Notes under the pieces: model-generated | The model's input: only the letters and a program-made list of their open reading frames with translations | What the model was told of the DNA's origin: nothing | Databases searched by the model: none | Shown: positions 35,192 through 47,244 of the stretch, piece by piece | Layout of the letters: each line of letters opens with the position of its first letter | How positions within the stretch are numbered: position 1 is the stretch's first letter | Assembly: GCA_017562135.1 (NCBI GenBank) | Contig: QEYB01001436.1 | Span: 1 to 64,000, forward strand | Length of the DNA: 64,000 nt | Origin: Dipylidium caninum | Taxonomy: Eukaryota > Platyhelminthes > Cestoda > Cyclophyllidea > Dipylidiidae | Reading direction: 5' to 3' | Program-made: the position numbers and the translations under genes

Positions 35192-36248
35192 CTATTGCTG
35201 CTGATCCGAGACATCTGACAAGCCGGCCACGTCGTCAAGGTAATTTCGAGCGTTCGCGTGCATTTTCTCCCAGGACAACATCAGCAAGCCAGTTAGATGG
35301 GTGATAGAACGCTGTTGTCGTTTCTCTTCCTGGTCACGGCAACGCGTTAATGGCGGGCTGAAGGGATTTCTAGGGCCGACAGGGACAGGATCGGCGCGTG
35401 AGCGTTGACCTGCAACCTCACTCTTGTTCCCATTTGCGGGGTCTGAGAGAGAATTTAACGCTCGCAACGCGTCCTCCAACTCCTCCACAGACAGAATGAG
35501 AAACTCCGAACCGCAGTGTGCAAGGGCTTGCATCCACGACTAGGGAATATTTAAACAGTGCAGCATCAAAACAGCAATAAATTAATAGTGTTTCGCTTTC
35601 GGAACTGCCCTTACACTGGCAACCAAAGCACATACTAAGCGCGGTGTTAGAAAAAGACAAAGTCGGCATTTTGGGTCTGTCTTCTTCTAAGATCTGCCAA
35701 ATGACTGACCAAGAGTATGTGCGTAAAACGATAATTTCTCTGCGAAGTGATAGCCACAGCTCAACCTTGAACAGGCCAAACACTATCACTCACTGAATAG
35801 TGACAACAAAATTCAGCAGTATGACTGCAACGTTAATGATGCAATTGCATTTTCTCTATACTTTAGAAGATTCGCAAAATTACCTGCTACTAATACTACA
35901 ATAACATGAAATAAGAGAATAACATGTTTGTTAGCTTCTCACCTCGGCTTCAGCGTCCGATTCCGCTTGAAGAATATAGCTCCGGCCAGTGTAAGCAACG
36001 CTGTGAAAGTGTATAGCAAACATCCGTTCATCTACGAGTTCGACTGAATGGCCCTCCAAGAATATCACACCAAGTGGTTCTTTGTCAAGCTTATTTTCGC
36101 TGTAAAGAAGTATATTGCCACGGAGTACAAAATAGCGCCTCTTGAACGCCTTCTTCCCTCCCGAGCGCCTTTTCACAAGATATCCCTCCTTTTCGGGCGC
36201 TTTGGGAAATGCAAAGTGCATAACAGTCTTCTCATTAAGTATTTTCAT
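35192..36248 (-). CDS. PHETA: Sesquipedalian/PHETA-like PH-domain endocytic adaptor
   Basis: Two exons, 36248-35943 and 35539-35192, join in phase 0 across a 403-nt intron and give 217 residues. The N-terminus is MKILNEKTVMHFAF, matching the MKLNER start of sesquipedalian proteins. A PH domain follows: EGYLVKRR, then FKRRYFVLRGNILLYSE, EPLGVIFLEGHSVEL, YILQAESDAEAE and WMQAL with the invariant PH tryptophan. The C-terminal half is variable. In vertebrates these proteins bind the inositol 5-phosphatase OCRL and act in endosome-to-Golgi recycling; I cannot confirm the OCRL-binding F&H motif here. An in-frame ATG at 36344 would add 32 residues, but the family start favours 36248. Confidence 0.85.
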
Positions 36249-37961
36249 AACTGGAAGTTCTTGCGCTGACAAGACATTGTTGGACCAACTATACACACGG
36301 AACTTCCACTCTTCATCGCAGTGACTGGCTAGTTTAAAAGACAAAAAAGCGTCTTTATGTTAATTGGCCCACAAGTAATTCGGCAAAGTGCGCGATCCCT
36401 CGTCTCTGAGGAATTATAAAGAGACTGGTTTAATGGCTGGCTTATTTGCAGATTATGGATATTATTTAAGAAAGGTTTCAAATCGAAATTGTCTCAACTT
36501 TAGACACGGGACATTTCATTCCACCTTTCCCTCTATTCTTCACCAGAATTCGGAATCAATGCTTTTAGACAATGGCATTACCTATTAAAACTTAAAGGCA
36601 TGGCATTTCCGTCGCTTGTGTAGCGTCATTATTAGCCCAAGGTCTAATGGTTTTTGCCGACTTTTTATTTCAATACGGCATCGAGAATCATAAAATACAT
36701 TGGGCTGCTTGCTGATTATCTGGTTGGGGAAACCGCCTCTACATGTTCTTCAAATCGTGATCCTCCCTTCCTTCTTTTTCGACGATAGTGTTTAATTGAA
36801 TGACTTCTTAACTTCAATTACTATTTGTCTGTTTTTTACGTCAACAGCACTTTTACAACAGCAAAAATTTCTTTCAATATGCTATGAAATTCGCAGTCTA
36901 CGAAACAATATCGCCCCCTTATGCCAGAAAATTGGATTCACAAACTCAGAACAGATGCCTTCTGAGAGGGGACTGGTGCCAATCATTCGATTGTTGGTGC
37001 AGTTATACGTTGTGTGGGGAATGAAGAAGAGTGCAAGTGTCAATAAGTGTTTGAGTTCAAAGTTCATGCCTCATCACTTTCATTTTCATCTCATGATTTG
37101 AATGTAAAGCTGCTTTGCTCTTTCCCTTTTCTGCCCCACTTTCCTCTTATTCACGATTTTGCATTCTCGTTTGATAATTGCCACTTCAGTCAAACGTTCG
37201 TCCCACTCGCTGCCTTCGTAACACTTTAGCAAAAAACGAATATGATATGGACGGATGGATGGTGCGGGGCACATTAGTACATAAAAGCACTTTCTCGAGC
37301 AGTTCATCACGCCCATAGTGACTCGTGCAGTAAGGTAAACAAAATATTTTGACAAACTTAACTTCTAATAGCATGGGAACACAAGAGGCGTATGCATGCA
37401 TAGAGATTAGCATCGGGAATTCCCATTCTACTCTAGAGGTTACGGACTCAGAGGACATTGGCCCCATTTGCTAGACAGATAGCAAACGGGAGTTCAGAGC
37501 GAAGAGACTCTTTCTCAAAGCTGCAGGTGTTGCTTTAGGCTCCATTCCACAAAAACGTCCTCCAAATCAGTAGCCCTATAATTGCACACGTATCATACAG
37601 CAGAGTGGATGGGGTTGACAATAATAGCACTTTGGTGGTGTCAGTTTCAGGCAAATGGCACCAAAACATTTTCTCTTTTCGCCGCATACAATGAGAGTTG
37701 GTGGCGTGGAAGCTGGTGGTAAGCAGACTTGATATTTTCTCCCTCTCTTCCTCATCACAGCATTTTTTCTTGACCGCGACTGGGTAGATATATAACAAGC
37801 AGCAATCCAATTTAAAAAATTAGCATTTACAAGACTCAGCAATGGCTTGTCAAATTTTAGCTCTTTATTAAAATTCATCTGTTTTAATTTGCCAAAGAAG
37901 TTTGAGTTCTACCTAATTAGGTCAACTCAATCGTGCGCGATAGCTCACTTTAAATTTCGCA
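36249..37961. other. Spacer between PHETA-like gene and RPTP copy C
   Basis: AT-rich. No exon or RNA gene is recognised. Promoter and 5' UTR of the - strand PHETA-like gene should lie near its left end. Confidence 0.5.
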
Positions 37962-40508
37962 ATGTGGATGCTCGGGCGGCGTTTCCTAGGCTTTCTCTGT
38001 TTTGCTCAATTGGTGGTCTCAGATCAAGGTGAGAAGCTCTGTTGACACCATTTTTGTGTTAAAGTTGCAAGTTTGCTGAATTTCATAGTTATATGTTAGT
38101 AAAATGTCCGCCGATTCACAATTGCGCAGCTCATCGCTTCTTTTTCCTGTATTCATAGATGCAACCGATAAGACAAGTCCTGCAAAATACGTCAACGTGA
38201 AGTGAGTGTGTACACCACGACCGATATTATATTGTCGATGACGCTAGGCTTTTTTTAGTGGCTGTGATGGAGAAGTTGACATGTAAATTTCTGCTTACCA
38301 CAACATAACTAGTCGTGGTTGTTCTACCTTCTTACTGGGATTAAATTCGCATACTGGTAGCGTCAGGCAGTGATGATATTGGACAGCGTCGATGGCACGT
38401 CATAAGTTATAACAGTGAGCAGAGCTGGAATCACCACTTCCACCTAAATTTCAGTCATGATTGCAATTTTATTTGCCGTTAAAGCCATGCATTCCCACTT
38501 TGAGTCCCCTTTAATATCCCAGGCAGGATGTCACTCAAAGTCATTTCTCCACCTATGATTTCATGTTTTCTACGTCACCATTTTGTAACACCGTAATTGT
38601 CGGTGAGCAGGTAACTCGTACTAAAGCCTAATCTTTCCCACGGTTATAGTTGCTCTCGCTAGTAATGTAGTGATATAGGTGTTGCTCTAGGCTGTGACAG
38701 TTGGTCCTTTTCGAGGAACACCTATCCTCCGCAACGTTGTCTTGCGGATCCCGTAGGCAGTAATCGTTTGAGGTGGACATCACTGCCTTCTTGGGGCCTT
38801 ATCGAGCACAGCCCATCTATTGTGCCACAATGTCCTGTCCTTCGATTCTGCCAGAGACGTTAACGACGTTTGAGTTGAAGGCAGTTGTTGGAATGCGAAT
38901 ATGGCATGTTTGCCATTTTGTAGTGCGTCTTCTATCAGTCGATTGCTGATGCCAACAAGTCGTGATTTAAAGTCGAGTAAAATTTCGTGTGTCTTTCAGT
39001 GCATTGCCATCTTTAGAAGGTGAGTGGATATTTTGTTCGCGTGTATCTGCCACTTGGCGATGTTCGCAAATCCTAACTATTCACTCTAATCTGGCGACTA
39101 ACAACCTAATTATTCGTGGTGAGAGTGAGGTAGGTGAGACAACTGTGTCACTACTGGGCACAGTCGTACATCGATGTGAGGCAGATCTGAAGATAGCGTC
39201 ATGTAAACTGGCGAAGGCCCACATTGTTGTCCAGTTCTTGCCACAAGGATCCCTCTTACCGGTAATTTCGATGACATTCGATACCACCCATTGAACGGTG
39301 GAATGGACATAAATCACTTGAGCAATGGGGTGAGACGCCTGGGTGGTGGTAGTTGTTGCAGACGCAAAATGCATGGCTGTTGTATAGCTGGCAGATATAG
39401 GGTCACCGGAGAGAGAAGACTAAGCCGAAGCCGAATTTTAGTTTAACTAAGGCAGAGGGAGTCATGTCGGGTACATTGGTTGAACTTTGCGGTTGCGAAT
39501 GGTGGCGTATTCATTCACAATGAGACTTTAAAACCGTATGCAGTGGTCTTTTCTGCTACTTGAAACTTACGCAGAATTCTGACTCGACGAAGTCGTTGGA
39601 ACCATCGACTTCTGAGTGGCAAATGTGATTGTAGTTAGGCGTTTTTTGCGTCTATTATGCCCAAAAGTAGGGACTTACATTGGCTTCAGCTCCTTCACCC
39701 GACCTGGTGATTGCTGAGTCCGAAAGTGCTACTGAGGTCAACTGGTATTCACGTCGTCCCGGTGGGAAAATCGTGCTCTATCGAGCTCGCGTCGAAGGTG
39801 GTGAAAGTCGGAACTTGTGCATCATATCGGGACAGACGCGAAAAACCGGATACGCGATATGTGTAGTGGCGGGTGGCGATGACACTTGTCAGACCAAAAG
39901 TGGACCGACCTGCGTCAGTGCTTCAACTAAGCCCGCACGTCTTCCCCTCACCACTTCTGATCGTCAGCCTAACAATCCTCATCTTCGCCGACTATCACTG
40001 ATTGGCTTCGTAGTCACATGGGAAATCGCATAAACACTGAGTTACATGGAATACACAGAGGAGCTAAAGGTGCCTGCCGTTTCACTGTGCGCCAAAGAGA
40101 CGAGGAGGCCATTTCTCTGGAGGTGACGCCTAAGTCGTGCATTGCTTTTCAACCACGGAGGTTGTCACACACTTCTCAAAACCTTAATTGGTCTAAATTT
40201 CATTGAATGAGAGTCCATGGTTCTAGGAAATAATTTGTTCTGCAGAAAATCCTTTTTATGACTGCACGAACATTGCCCAATGGTGAGTTTCAAAGCCCAT
40301 CCGTGCAGCCCACCTCGCCTGTAATCCTTCATTTTATCCGCATTTGTTACCTAGCTGGTTTTATTACTCCGTCTGGCTACTAAAGTTTATAATTGGTCGC
40401 TGCTGCATTTAGATTTCACATTTATTATAATTCAAAACTCATCTTATTTCTTTCCGATCGTTCTTGACCCACCCGACCCTTCCCCCTTTTAGACACCCAA
40501 AGCCCTCT

Positions 40509-42572
40509 TTTGAGCGTATTACTGGGAGTGTTCATTCCTCTTCTCCTCCTCATTCTTCTCCTCGTTATTGTGTATAGTTGCAGAGTGCGATTGAAGAGGA
40601 ATTCAACCATAACCGATTTTGAGCAGTGAGTTCTCCTGCGCTAATCTCTCGGTTTCGACCAGTGTCAGCTTCACACACTCTCGTGTAAAGCCGTCGCTAA
40701 GTTTTGTGAAACGCTCAGTTGTTTAGCTTGTAGATGTAATCTGACAAAGAAGTCCCTGAGTCTCATTTTTTGATGCGCAAAGAAATAAGCCTTTTAATGC
40801 CCCTTCTACACCATCGCCGTCGATATGAACCTATTCTCTGCGCTCTACTTCCTCTTCTTCCTCTTCCTCTTACTCTCCTTCTTCTTCTTCTTCTTCTTTG
40901 TCAGGGAGCCCATTCCGCCGACGAGCAGGTATTTTGCATTGGTTCGCCCTAACTTTGTGCTGGCTCCCAGTCCTTTTAGTGTCTTACAATTTTCTCTCCA
41001 TGAAAATGCAGCTCAATCTTCCCTATCGAGTATTACGACCCACCCGCACTCCTGTATCAATCGTGTGTGTAAGTTCTTCCTCCAGTAGGCATGCGCCTCA
41101 GCCGGTAATGCGCCGGCTGTAGTGAATTGAAAATGGCCCTCGAACGACTATGCTCCTTCACTTGCCATGGGTGAATTGCCCTAACAACAGCAATAACAGC
41201 ATAACCATTATTCTTTTCGTTATAACGATGTCACTGTTACTCTCATCACCGAGTGGGAGGGAAACGATAACCACGTTTCGGCATACCTACACGCAGTGGT
41301 GAGGAACGCGGTTTCGCCTTTGCAGACCGTCGCCACTTGCGATTGAAGAATTTGCAGCCCAGGTGAAAGAGCTCGAAGGAAGGGGCAAATTCTCGGAACT
41401 GTTCGAGGTTGGCTGTGCAATTGTTGCATTTTTAGTGCGTATCTCCCATTAATGTTATGGTGTGCCGTCCTGTAGGAGGTGAGAAACCTGTGGGTGAAAG
41501 GGATCGAGGCAGAATACCGGTTGACACGCAAAGCCGGGGGAATGATGGCCTCTCTCAACCGTTACACCGACATTCTTCCATGTGTGTTGTGACTTGGCAA
41601 TACAAATGGTGGCCATGCTTTAGTGTCCTTCATGACTTATCGCCTTCCTTCAGATGATCAGTCCATGGTGGTGGTTGGACGGCCGTGGTGCATGATGAAA
41701 AGTGAGAGCGAACCAGTGTATACGGTAGGTCGACGCGAGTTTGTTGGTGCGTCGAGAAACAGTGCGTGTGCTGGCCAACATCATCACCATCATCACCATC
41801 ACCATCACCATCACGTTTTGTGCCTCATCACGTTTTGTGCCTTACAGGTGGGCGAAGTGCGACGAGGTTACATCAACGCGTCGTATGTGCGGGGTCCCGT
41901 GTATGCGATGGTGGAGAGGCACGCGTTGCTCCCGTCACCAAAGTTCCGGAGTACATTGCTGCTCAAGCACCTCTTGCCGAAACAGTGGCCGACTTCCTTA
42001 TTATGGTGTGTGAACAACAATGTCCTCAAATAATCATGCTGTGTCAGTAAGTTCGCCAAATCTTCACCCGCTCCCGCCTCTGTCTCCTCTGTTATTTTCT
42101 TCGTTATTTCGAGTATCTGCTCTGTTTCATAGACGGCGCCACTCTCGTGGTAGCCGTTGTCTGCAGGTGACACATTATTTGCATATTAAGTCGACGGTCA
42201 ACTGCAGCGTCTGACCTGTTGCCGCGCAAATGAAAAGGCAGGAGTGGTCGAGTCATTTTCTGCGACAGCTCATTCAAAGTCGATGTCCGTTGACTGCGCG
42301 CGCCCCAGACGACGGAATGTGGCCGACGATGCTGTGTGCCCTGCTGTCTGCTCTGCCGTCGAGGCGCATGCCGAAGTGTCCGTTCTATCGATGCAAATTC
42401 GTCCACTTAACTGTCCTCTGCGTGGGCGGAGGAAGAATTTCGGCTTATGCGGAAACACTTCAAGTTGGCGTTTTTGTATTGCGTGACGATGTGACGGGGT
42501 CTCGTGTTCGTCTGCATCTTCGTTCACTTTTTCCTCAGCTCTAACTATGGAGTAGATGAGATTGTGTCGGCG
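40509..42572 (+). repeat. Segmental duplication, copy in relic C
   Basis: Partner of 9377-11389, about 31 kb away in the same orientation. Introns match almost as well as exons, so the duplication is fairly recent. The intronic CAT/CAC run has expanded here. Confidence 0.85.
41779..41814 (+). repeat. CAT/CAC trinucleotide repeat
   Basis: About twelve CAT/CAC units in the intron before the exon at 41848. The gene A counterpart near 10631-10648 has only a few. In one frame it reads as polyhistidine, but it is intronic. Confidence 0.9.
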
Positions 42573-42730
42573 CATGCTGCCGCGTGCCACACCTGCTTCT
42601 ACGCGTAGAGCGCTCTCACCCGCGGGCGGCAGGGCAGCGGGACACTACTGCGACTCCCTTCCCTACCACCCCGAGGCCTAGGAGCACCCTCCTCTCCCTC
42701 CCTCCCTCCCTAAAAAGCACTACATTCACT

Positions 42731-42863
42731 CTCAACGCCCCAACAGCCGAAGCCGGCGGGGCAGGTCAAAAATGCGTCTATAGACTCATTGTGCTGCACC
42801 TCCACACGGAAATCTTTAGTAAAAGGCGAAAGATTTGTCCGCAAGTGAGGAGATGCCAGAGTG
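42731..42863 (-). ncRNA. U5: U5 spliceosomal snRNA, copy 1
   Basis: Read on the - strand, it starts near ACTCTGGCATCTCC. It has the invariant loop I CGCCTTTTACTAA inside the stem AAATCTTT/AAAGATTT, an Sm site ATTTTTGA (42766-42774), and a GC-rich 3' hairpin (GCCCC...GGGGC around GGCTTCGGC). U5 loop I aligns the two exons during splicing, as part of the U4/U6.U5 tri-snRNP. The length of about 133 nt is slightly above the usual 115-120 nt, and both ends are estimates. Transcribed away from the U6 gene of the same unit. Confidence 0.95.
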
Positions 42864-42909
42864 AGCGCCACCCGCCTCTCTTCCGCCACTCTCTCACTCT
42901 CCCCTTGAC

Positions 42910-42917
42910 GCCTCTCA
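42910..42917 (-). promoter_or_regulatory. Candidate proximal sequence element (PSE) of U5
   Basis: TGAGAGGC on the - strand lies at about -54 to -47 of U5 copy 1. A near-identical octamer (TGAGGGGC) is at -52 to -45 of U6. The distance matches the PSE of animal snRNA genes. It is kept in all units. The identification is inferred from position and sharing. Confidence 0.45.
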
Positions 42918-43592
42918 ATCGCGTGCACACACTGCACGTCTTGTGACAACGCGCTCACCACTCACGCATTGCCAAGCGTCGAGTGGCAGCACTAACGCTG
43001 CTCTACCCACTTTCGCGGTGTCTACACCTCTCAATTACCAGACTGTCTGACAAGGTTGGTGCGGTCATTTCAGTAGCATGTGGCCTAACAACCGCCCGGT
43101 CACCGGTGCCACATCGCCTGTGTCACATGCCCACGGGGCAACACCGGGTGCATCGCGTGCTCCGCGTACTCCGCGGACAGAGAGGTGCCCCGCGAAACTC
43201 GCGAAACTCGCGAACCTCGCATCCTCTCTAGCGCTACGTTACGGCGATAAGTCGGGAGAAGGTCGATGGCGTATTCGTATTCGTATTCGTATTCGCATTC
43301 GTAGACGTAGACGCAGACGTAGACGAAGGTGGAGGTGGAGGTGCAGGTGCAGGTGGTGGTGCAGGTGGAGTTGTGTGTTGGCCGTGGGGGCCATAGCGTT
43401 TTTGGTTGGCGGCGTGTACAGGTGAGCATACTACTGACAAGACAGCGCACACGGTGGCCTCGCGAGGGTAGGAAGGGGCATGTGTGATGCATTGGAGGCA
43501 GGTGTTGCGGCGCGAAGGCGGCCTGTCCTCGTGTGGACTCGGCGGCGCACAGTTGCCTGGGTGTCTTGCAGGCGGAATGGCAGCAGAAGCCG

Positions 43593-43600
43593 TGAGGGGC
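43593..43600 (+). promoter_or_regulatory. Candidate proximal sequence element (PSE) of U6
   Basis: TGAGGGGC lies at -52 to -45 of U6 copy 1, matching TGAGAGGC upstream of U5. No TATA box is at the usual -30 to -25; a TTATAG lies closer, at about -13. The element is kept in all six units. Confidence 0.45.
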
Positions 43601-43644
43601 CTATGAAGAAGGAGTGATGGGAGAAGGCGCCTTATAGTGCAACC

Positions 43645-43660
43645 GTATCTCCTCGGAGGT

Positions 43661-43700
<40 letters not shown>

Positions 43701-43749
43701 GGCCCCTGCGCAAGGATGACACGCAAAATCGTGAAGCGTTCCATATTTT
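43645..43749 (+). ncRNA. U6: U6 spliceosomal snRNA, copy 1
   Basis: A 105-nt gene. The 5' hairpin GTATCTCCTCGGAGGTAC is followed by ATATACTAAAATTGGAACG, the ACAGAG box that pairs with the 5' splice site, AGC of the catalytic triad in GATTAGCATGG, and CCCCTGCGCAAGGATGACAC. It ends at CGTTCCATATTTT, where the T run is the RNA polymerase III terminator. From CATATACTAAAATTGG on it is almost identical to other animal U6 RNAs. All six copies read the same. Confidence 0.98.
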
Positions 43750-44243
43750 CCGCTCTCCCTCGCCTCATGCCCTGTGCCCGGGCTCTCTGCTGGTGGCTGG
43801 CTTGTTCGGTCGCTCGGTCGGCCGCAGACTTCACCCTCCTCCTATCTACTTGCGCTCGTGACGCTATTGTGTCGTCCGGGGCGCTGGTCGCCCACCTGCA
43901 GCCCACCCGTGCCCCGAGATAGGTGCGCATTGTGGAGTGCGCACGCCTCTCACTCGGGTGGGGTGTCACGGAACCAACGCTGACGCGTTAAAGGTTCACA
44001 AATAACTAGCGCGAGTGTGAGGGCGAAGGCGAAGGCGGAGGCGGAGGCGAAGGCTGGACTAGGGATAGCGTAGAGGCAGATGGGGAGATAAGGCTCAAGT
44101 CGTAGGCGGGAGCCATAGCCACGCAATCACTACGTTGCTCCGGCTCCGCCCCCGCTAAGTAGAGAAGGTGGACGAGCTGGACAACGATGTGGAATTGAGA
44201 AAGAATGCGTTTTGTCGCACCGCCCAGGCCATAATGGAGGGGC

Positions 44244-44292
44244 GAGTGAGTGAGTGAGTGAGTGAGTGAGTGAGTGAGTGAGTGAGTGAGTG
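44244..44292 (+). repeat. (GAGT)n microsatellite, unit 1
   Basis: About twelve tetranucleotide repeats downstream of U6. The same run is present in every unit with a different copy number (for example shorter in the unit around 52237-52272). Confidence 0.95.
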
Positions 44293-44715
44293 CGAGTGGC
44301 TCAAGCTTTGCCCCACTCGGTAGATGGGGTGGCCGAGGCGTGAGACCACGTCAAAGTAATTGGGGCGGGGCTAGAGCCAGCGCCAGCGCCAGCGCCAGCG
44401 CCAGTGCCAGCTCTTGCACGCTAAAGTGCGGCATATGGGTAGGTGTAGAGGTAAGGGTGAAGGTAAGGGAAGGAGTGGTGGCTGGCAGGCGGATAGGCAG
44501 GCGGGTGGGCAGGCAGGGAAACCGACGAGGGCAGCAACCAAATGCACGCATTACGCGCAGGCTGCCGCGTGCCACACCTGCTTCTACGCGTAGAGCGCTC
44601 ACACCCGCGGGCGGCAGGGCAGCGGGACACTACTGCGACTCCCTTCCCTACCACCCCGAGGCCGAGGAGCACCCTCCTCTCCCTCCCTCCCTCCCTAAAA
44701 AGCACTACATTCACT

Positions 44716-44848
44716 CTCAACGCCCCAACAGCCGAAGCCGGCGGGGCAGGTCAAAAATGCGTCTATAGACTCATTGTGCTGCACCTCCACACGGAAATCT
44801 TTAGTAAAAGGCGAAAGATTTGTCCGCAAGTGAGGAGATGCCAGAGTG
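44716..44848 (-). ncRNA. U5: U5 spliceosomal snRNA, copy 2
   Basis: Loop I, Sm site and 3' hairpin read as in copy 1. No change is seen within the gene. Confidence 0.95.
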
Positions 44849-45632
44849 AGCGCCACCCGCCCTCTCTTCCCGCCACTCTCTCACTCTCCCCTTGACGCCT
44901 CTCAATCGCGTGCACACACTGCCACGTCTTGTGACAACGCGCTCACCACTCACGCATTGCCAAGCGTCGAGTGGCAGCACTAACGCTGCTCTACCCACTT
45001 TCGCGGTGTCTACACCTCTCAATTACCAGACTGTCTGACAAGGTTGGTGCGGTCATTTCAGTAGCATGTGGCCTAACAACCGCCCGGTCACCGGTGCCAC
45101 ATCGCCTGTGTCACATGCCCACGGGGCAACACCGGGTGCATCGCGTGCTCCGCGTACTCCGCGGACAGAGAGGTGCCCCGCGAAACTCGCGAAACTCGCG
45201 AACCTCGCATCCTCTCTAGCGCTACGTTACGGCGATAAGTCGGGAGAAGGTCGATGGCGTATTCGTATTCGTATTCGTATTCGCATTCGTAGACGTAGAC
45301 GCAGACGTAGACGAAGGTGGAGGTGGAGGTGCAGGTGCAGGTGGTGGTGCAGGTGGAGTTGGTGTTGGCCGTAGGGGGCCATAGCGTTTTTGGTTGGCGG
45401 CGTGTACAGGTGAGCATACTACTGACAAGACAGCGCACACGGTGGCCTCGCGAGGGTAGGAAGGGGCATGTGTGATGCATTGGAGGCAGGTGTTGCGGCG
45501 CGAAGGCGGCCTGTCCTCGTGTGGACTCGGCGGCGCACAGTTGCCTGGGTGTCTTGCAGGCGGAATGGCAGCAGAAGCCGTGAGGGGCCTATGAAGAAGG
45601 AGTGATGGGAGAAGGCGCCTTATAGTGCAACC

Positions 45633-45648
45633 GTATCTCCTCGGAGGT

Positions 45649-45688
<40 letters not shown>

Positions 45689-45737
45689 GGCCCCTGCGCA
45701 AGGATGACACGCAAAATCGTGAAGCGTTCCATATTTT
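45633..45737 (+). ncRNA. U6: U6 spliceosomal snRNA, copy 2
   Basis: Identical to copy 1 over 105 nt; it lies 1988 bp from copy 1. Confidence 0.98.
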
Positions 45738-46702
45738 CCGCTCTCCCTCGCCTCATGCCCTGTGCCCCGGGCTCTCTGCTGGTGGCTGGCTTGTTCGGTC
45801 GCTCGGTCGGCCGCAGACTTCACCCTCCTCCTATCTACTTGCGCTCGTGACGCTATTGTGTCGTCCGGGGCGCTGGTCGCCCACCTGCAGCCCACCCGTG
45901 CCCCGAGATAGGTGCGCATTGTGGAGTGCGCACGCCTCTCACTCGGGTGGGGTGTCACGGAACCAACGCTGACGCGTTAAAGGTTCACAAATAACTAGCG
46001 CGAGTGTGAGGGCGAAGGCGAGGCGAAGGCGGAAGGCGGAGGCGAAGGCTGGACTAGGGATAGCGTAGAGGCAGATGGGGAGATGAGGCTCAAGTCGTAG
46101 GCGGGAGCCATAGCCACGCAATCACTACGTTGCTCCGGCTCCGCCCCCGCTAAGTAGAGAAGGTGGACGAGCTGGACAACGATGTGGAATTGAGAAAGAA
46201 TGCGTTTTGTCGCACCGCCCAGGCCATAATGGAGGGGCGAGTGAGTGAGTGAGTGAGTGAGTGAGTGAGTGAGTGAGTGAGTGCGAGTGGCTCAAGCTTT
46301 GCCCCACTCGGTAGATGGGGTGGCCGAGGCGTGAGACCACGTCAAAGTAATTGGGGCGGGGCTAGCCAGCGCCAGCGCCAGCGCCAGCGCCAGTGCCAGC
46401 TCTTGCACGCTAAGTGCGGCATATGGGTAGGTGTAGAGGTAAGGGTGAAGGTAAGGGAAGGAGTGGTGGCTGGCAGGCGGATAGGCAGGCGGGTGGGCAG
46501 GCAGGGAGACCGACGAGGGCAGCAACCAAATGCACGCATACGCGCAGGCTGCCGCGTGCCACACCTGCTTCTACGCGTAGAGCGCTCACACCCGCGGGCG
46601 GCAGGGCAGCGGGACACTACTGCGACTCCCTTCCCTACCACCCCGAGGCCGAGGAGCACCCTCCTCTCCCTCCCTCCCTCCCTAAAAAGCACTACATTCA
46701 CT

Positions 46703-46835
46703 CTCAACGCCCCAACAGCCGAAGCCGGCGGGGCAGGTCAAAAATGCGTCTATAGACTCATTGTGCTGCACCTCCACACGGAAATCTTTAGTAAAAGGCG
46801 AAAGATTTGTCCGCAAGTGAGGAGATGCCAGAGTG
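46703..46835 (-). ncRNA. U5: U5 spliceosomal snRNA, copy 3
   Basis: Intact by the same landmarks. Upstream DNA has CCCACC where other units have CCCGCC. Confidence 0.95.
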
Positions 46836-47244
46836 AGCGCCACCCACCCTCTCTTCCCGCCACTCTCTCACTCTCCCCTTGACGCCTCTCAATCGCGTGC
46901 ACACACTGCCACGTCTTGTGACAACGCGCTCACCACTCACGCATTGCCAAGCGTCGAGTGGCAGCACTAACGCTGCTCTACCCACTTTCGCGGTGTCTAC
47001 ACCTCTCAATTACCAGACTGTCTGACAAGGTTGGTGCGGTCATTTCAGTAGCATGTGGCCTAACAACCGCCCGGTCACCGGTGCCACATCGCCTGTGTCA
47101 CATGCCCACGGGGCAACACCGGGTGCATCGCGTGCTCCGCGTACTCCGCGGACAGAGAGGTGCCCCGCGAAACTCGCGAAACTCGCGAACCTCGCATCCT
47201 CTCTAGCGCTACGTTACGGCGATAAGTCGGGAGAAGGTCGATCG

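Larger units (their letters stand above)
37962..42572 (+). pseudogene. RPTP copy C: truncated and frameshifted receptor phosphatase
   Basis: A relative of gene A. A signal-peptide exon (37962-38028, core FLGFLCFAQLVV) and micro-exons 38159-38201 and 39000-39019 join in phase to an FN3-like exon from 39690 (EVNWYSRRPGG). A second FN3-like region (about 39930-40283) contains an in-frame TAA in GFVVTWEIA*. The TM exon is 40493-40625. PTP exons are 40905-41068, 41326-41407, 41476-41581, 41654-41724 and 41848-42046. The last is 199 nt rather than the 200 of A and B, from a lost G near 41905 that shifts the frame before the Q-A-P motif. Sequence ends abruptly at the snRNA array, so the WPD and HCX5R exons are absent. 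It cannot make an active phosphatase. Confidence 0.8.

Noticed and set aside
41741..42050. Polyhistidine ORFs
   Set aside because: They come from the CAT/CAC repeat inside an intron of relic C.
43234..43722. Long - strand ORFs of 130-209 residues in every array unit
   Set aside because: They run antisense through U6 and translate microsatellites (Tyr-Glu or Asn-Thr runs from the TATTCG hexamer). Their recurrence comes from the repeat, not from coding selection.
43637..43861. + strand ORF starting at the U6 gene
   Set aside because: Its first third is the U6 RNA sequence itself; U6 identity explains the conservation.
44244..44292. Regularly spaced repeats as a CRISPR-like array
   Set aside because: This is a plain GAGT microsatellite with no spacers, in a eukaryotic genome.
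44308..44380. Possible U4 snRNA in the array unit (AGCTTTGCCCC, CCGAGGCG, TAATTG)
   Set aside because: Short pieces resemble U4, but the stretch lacks the TGCTAAT needed to pair with GATTAGCA of U6, and its 5' part would not pair with CTGCGCAAGG of U6. No Sm site follows.
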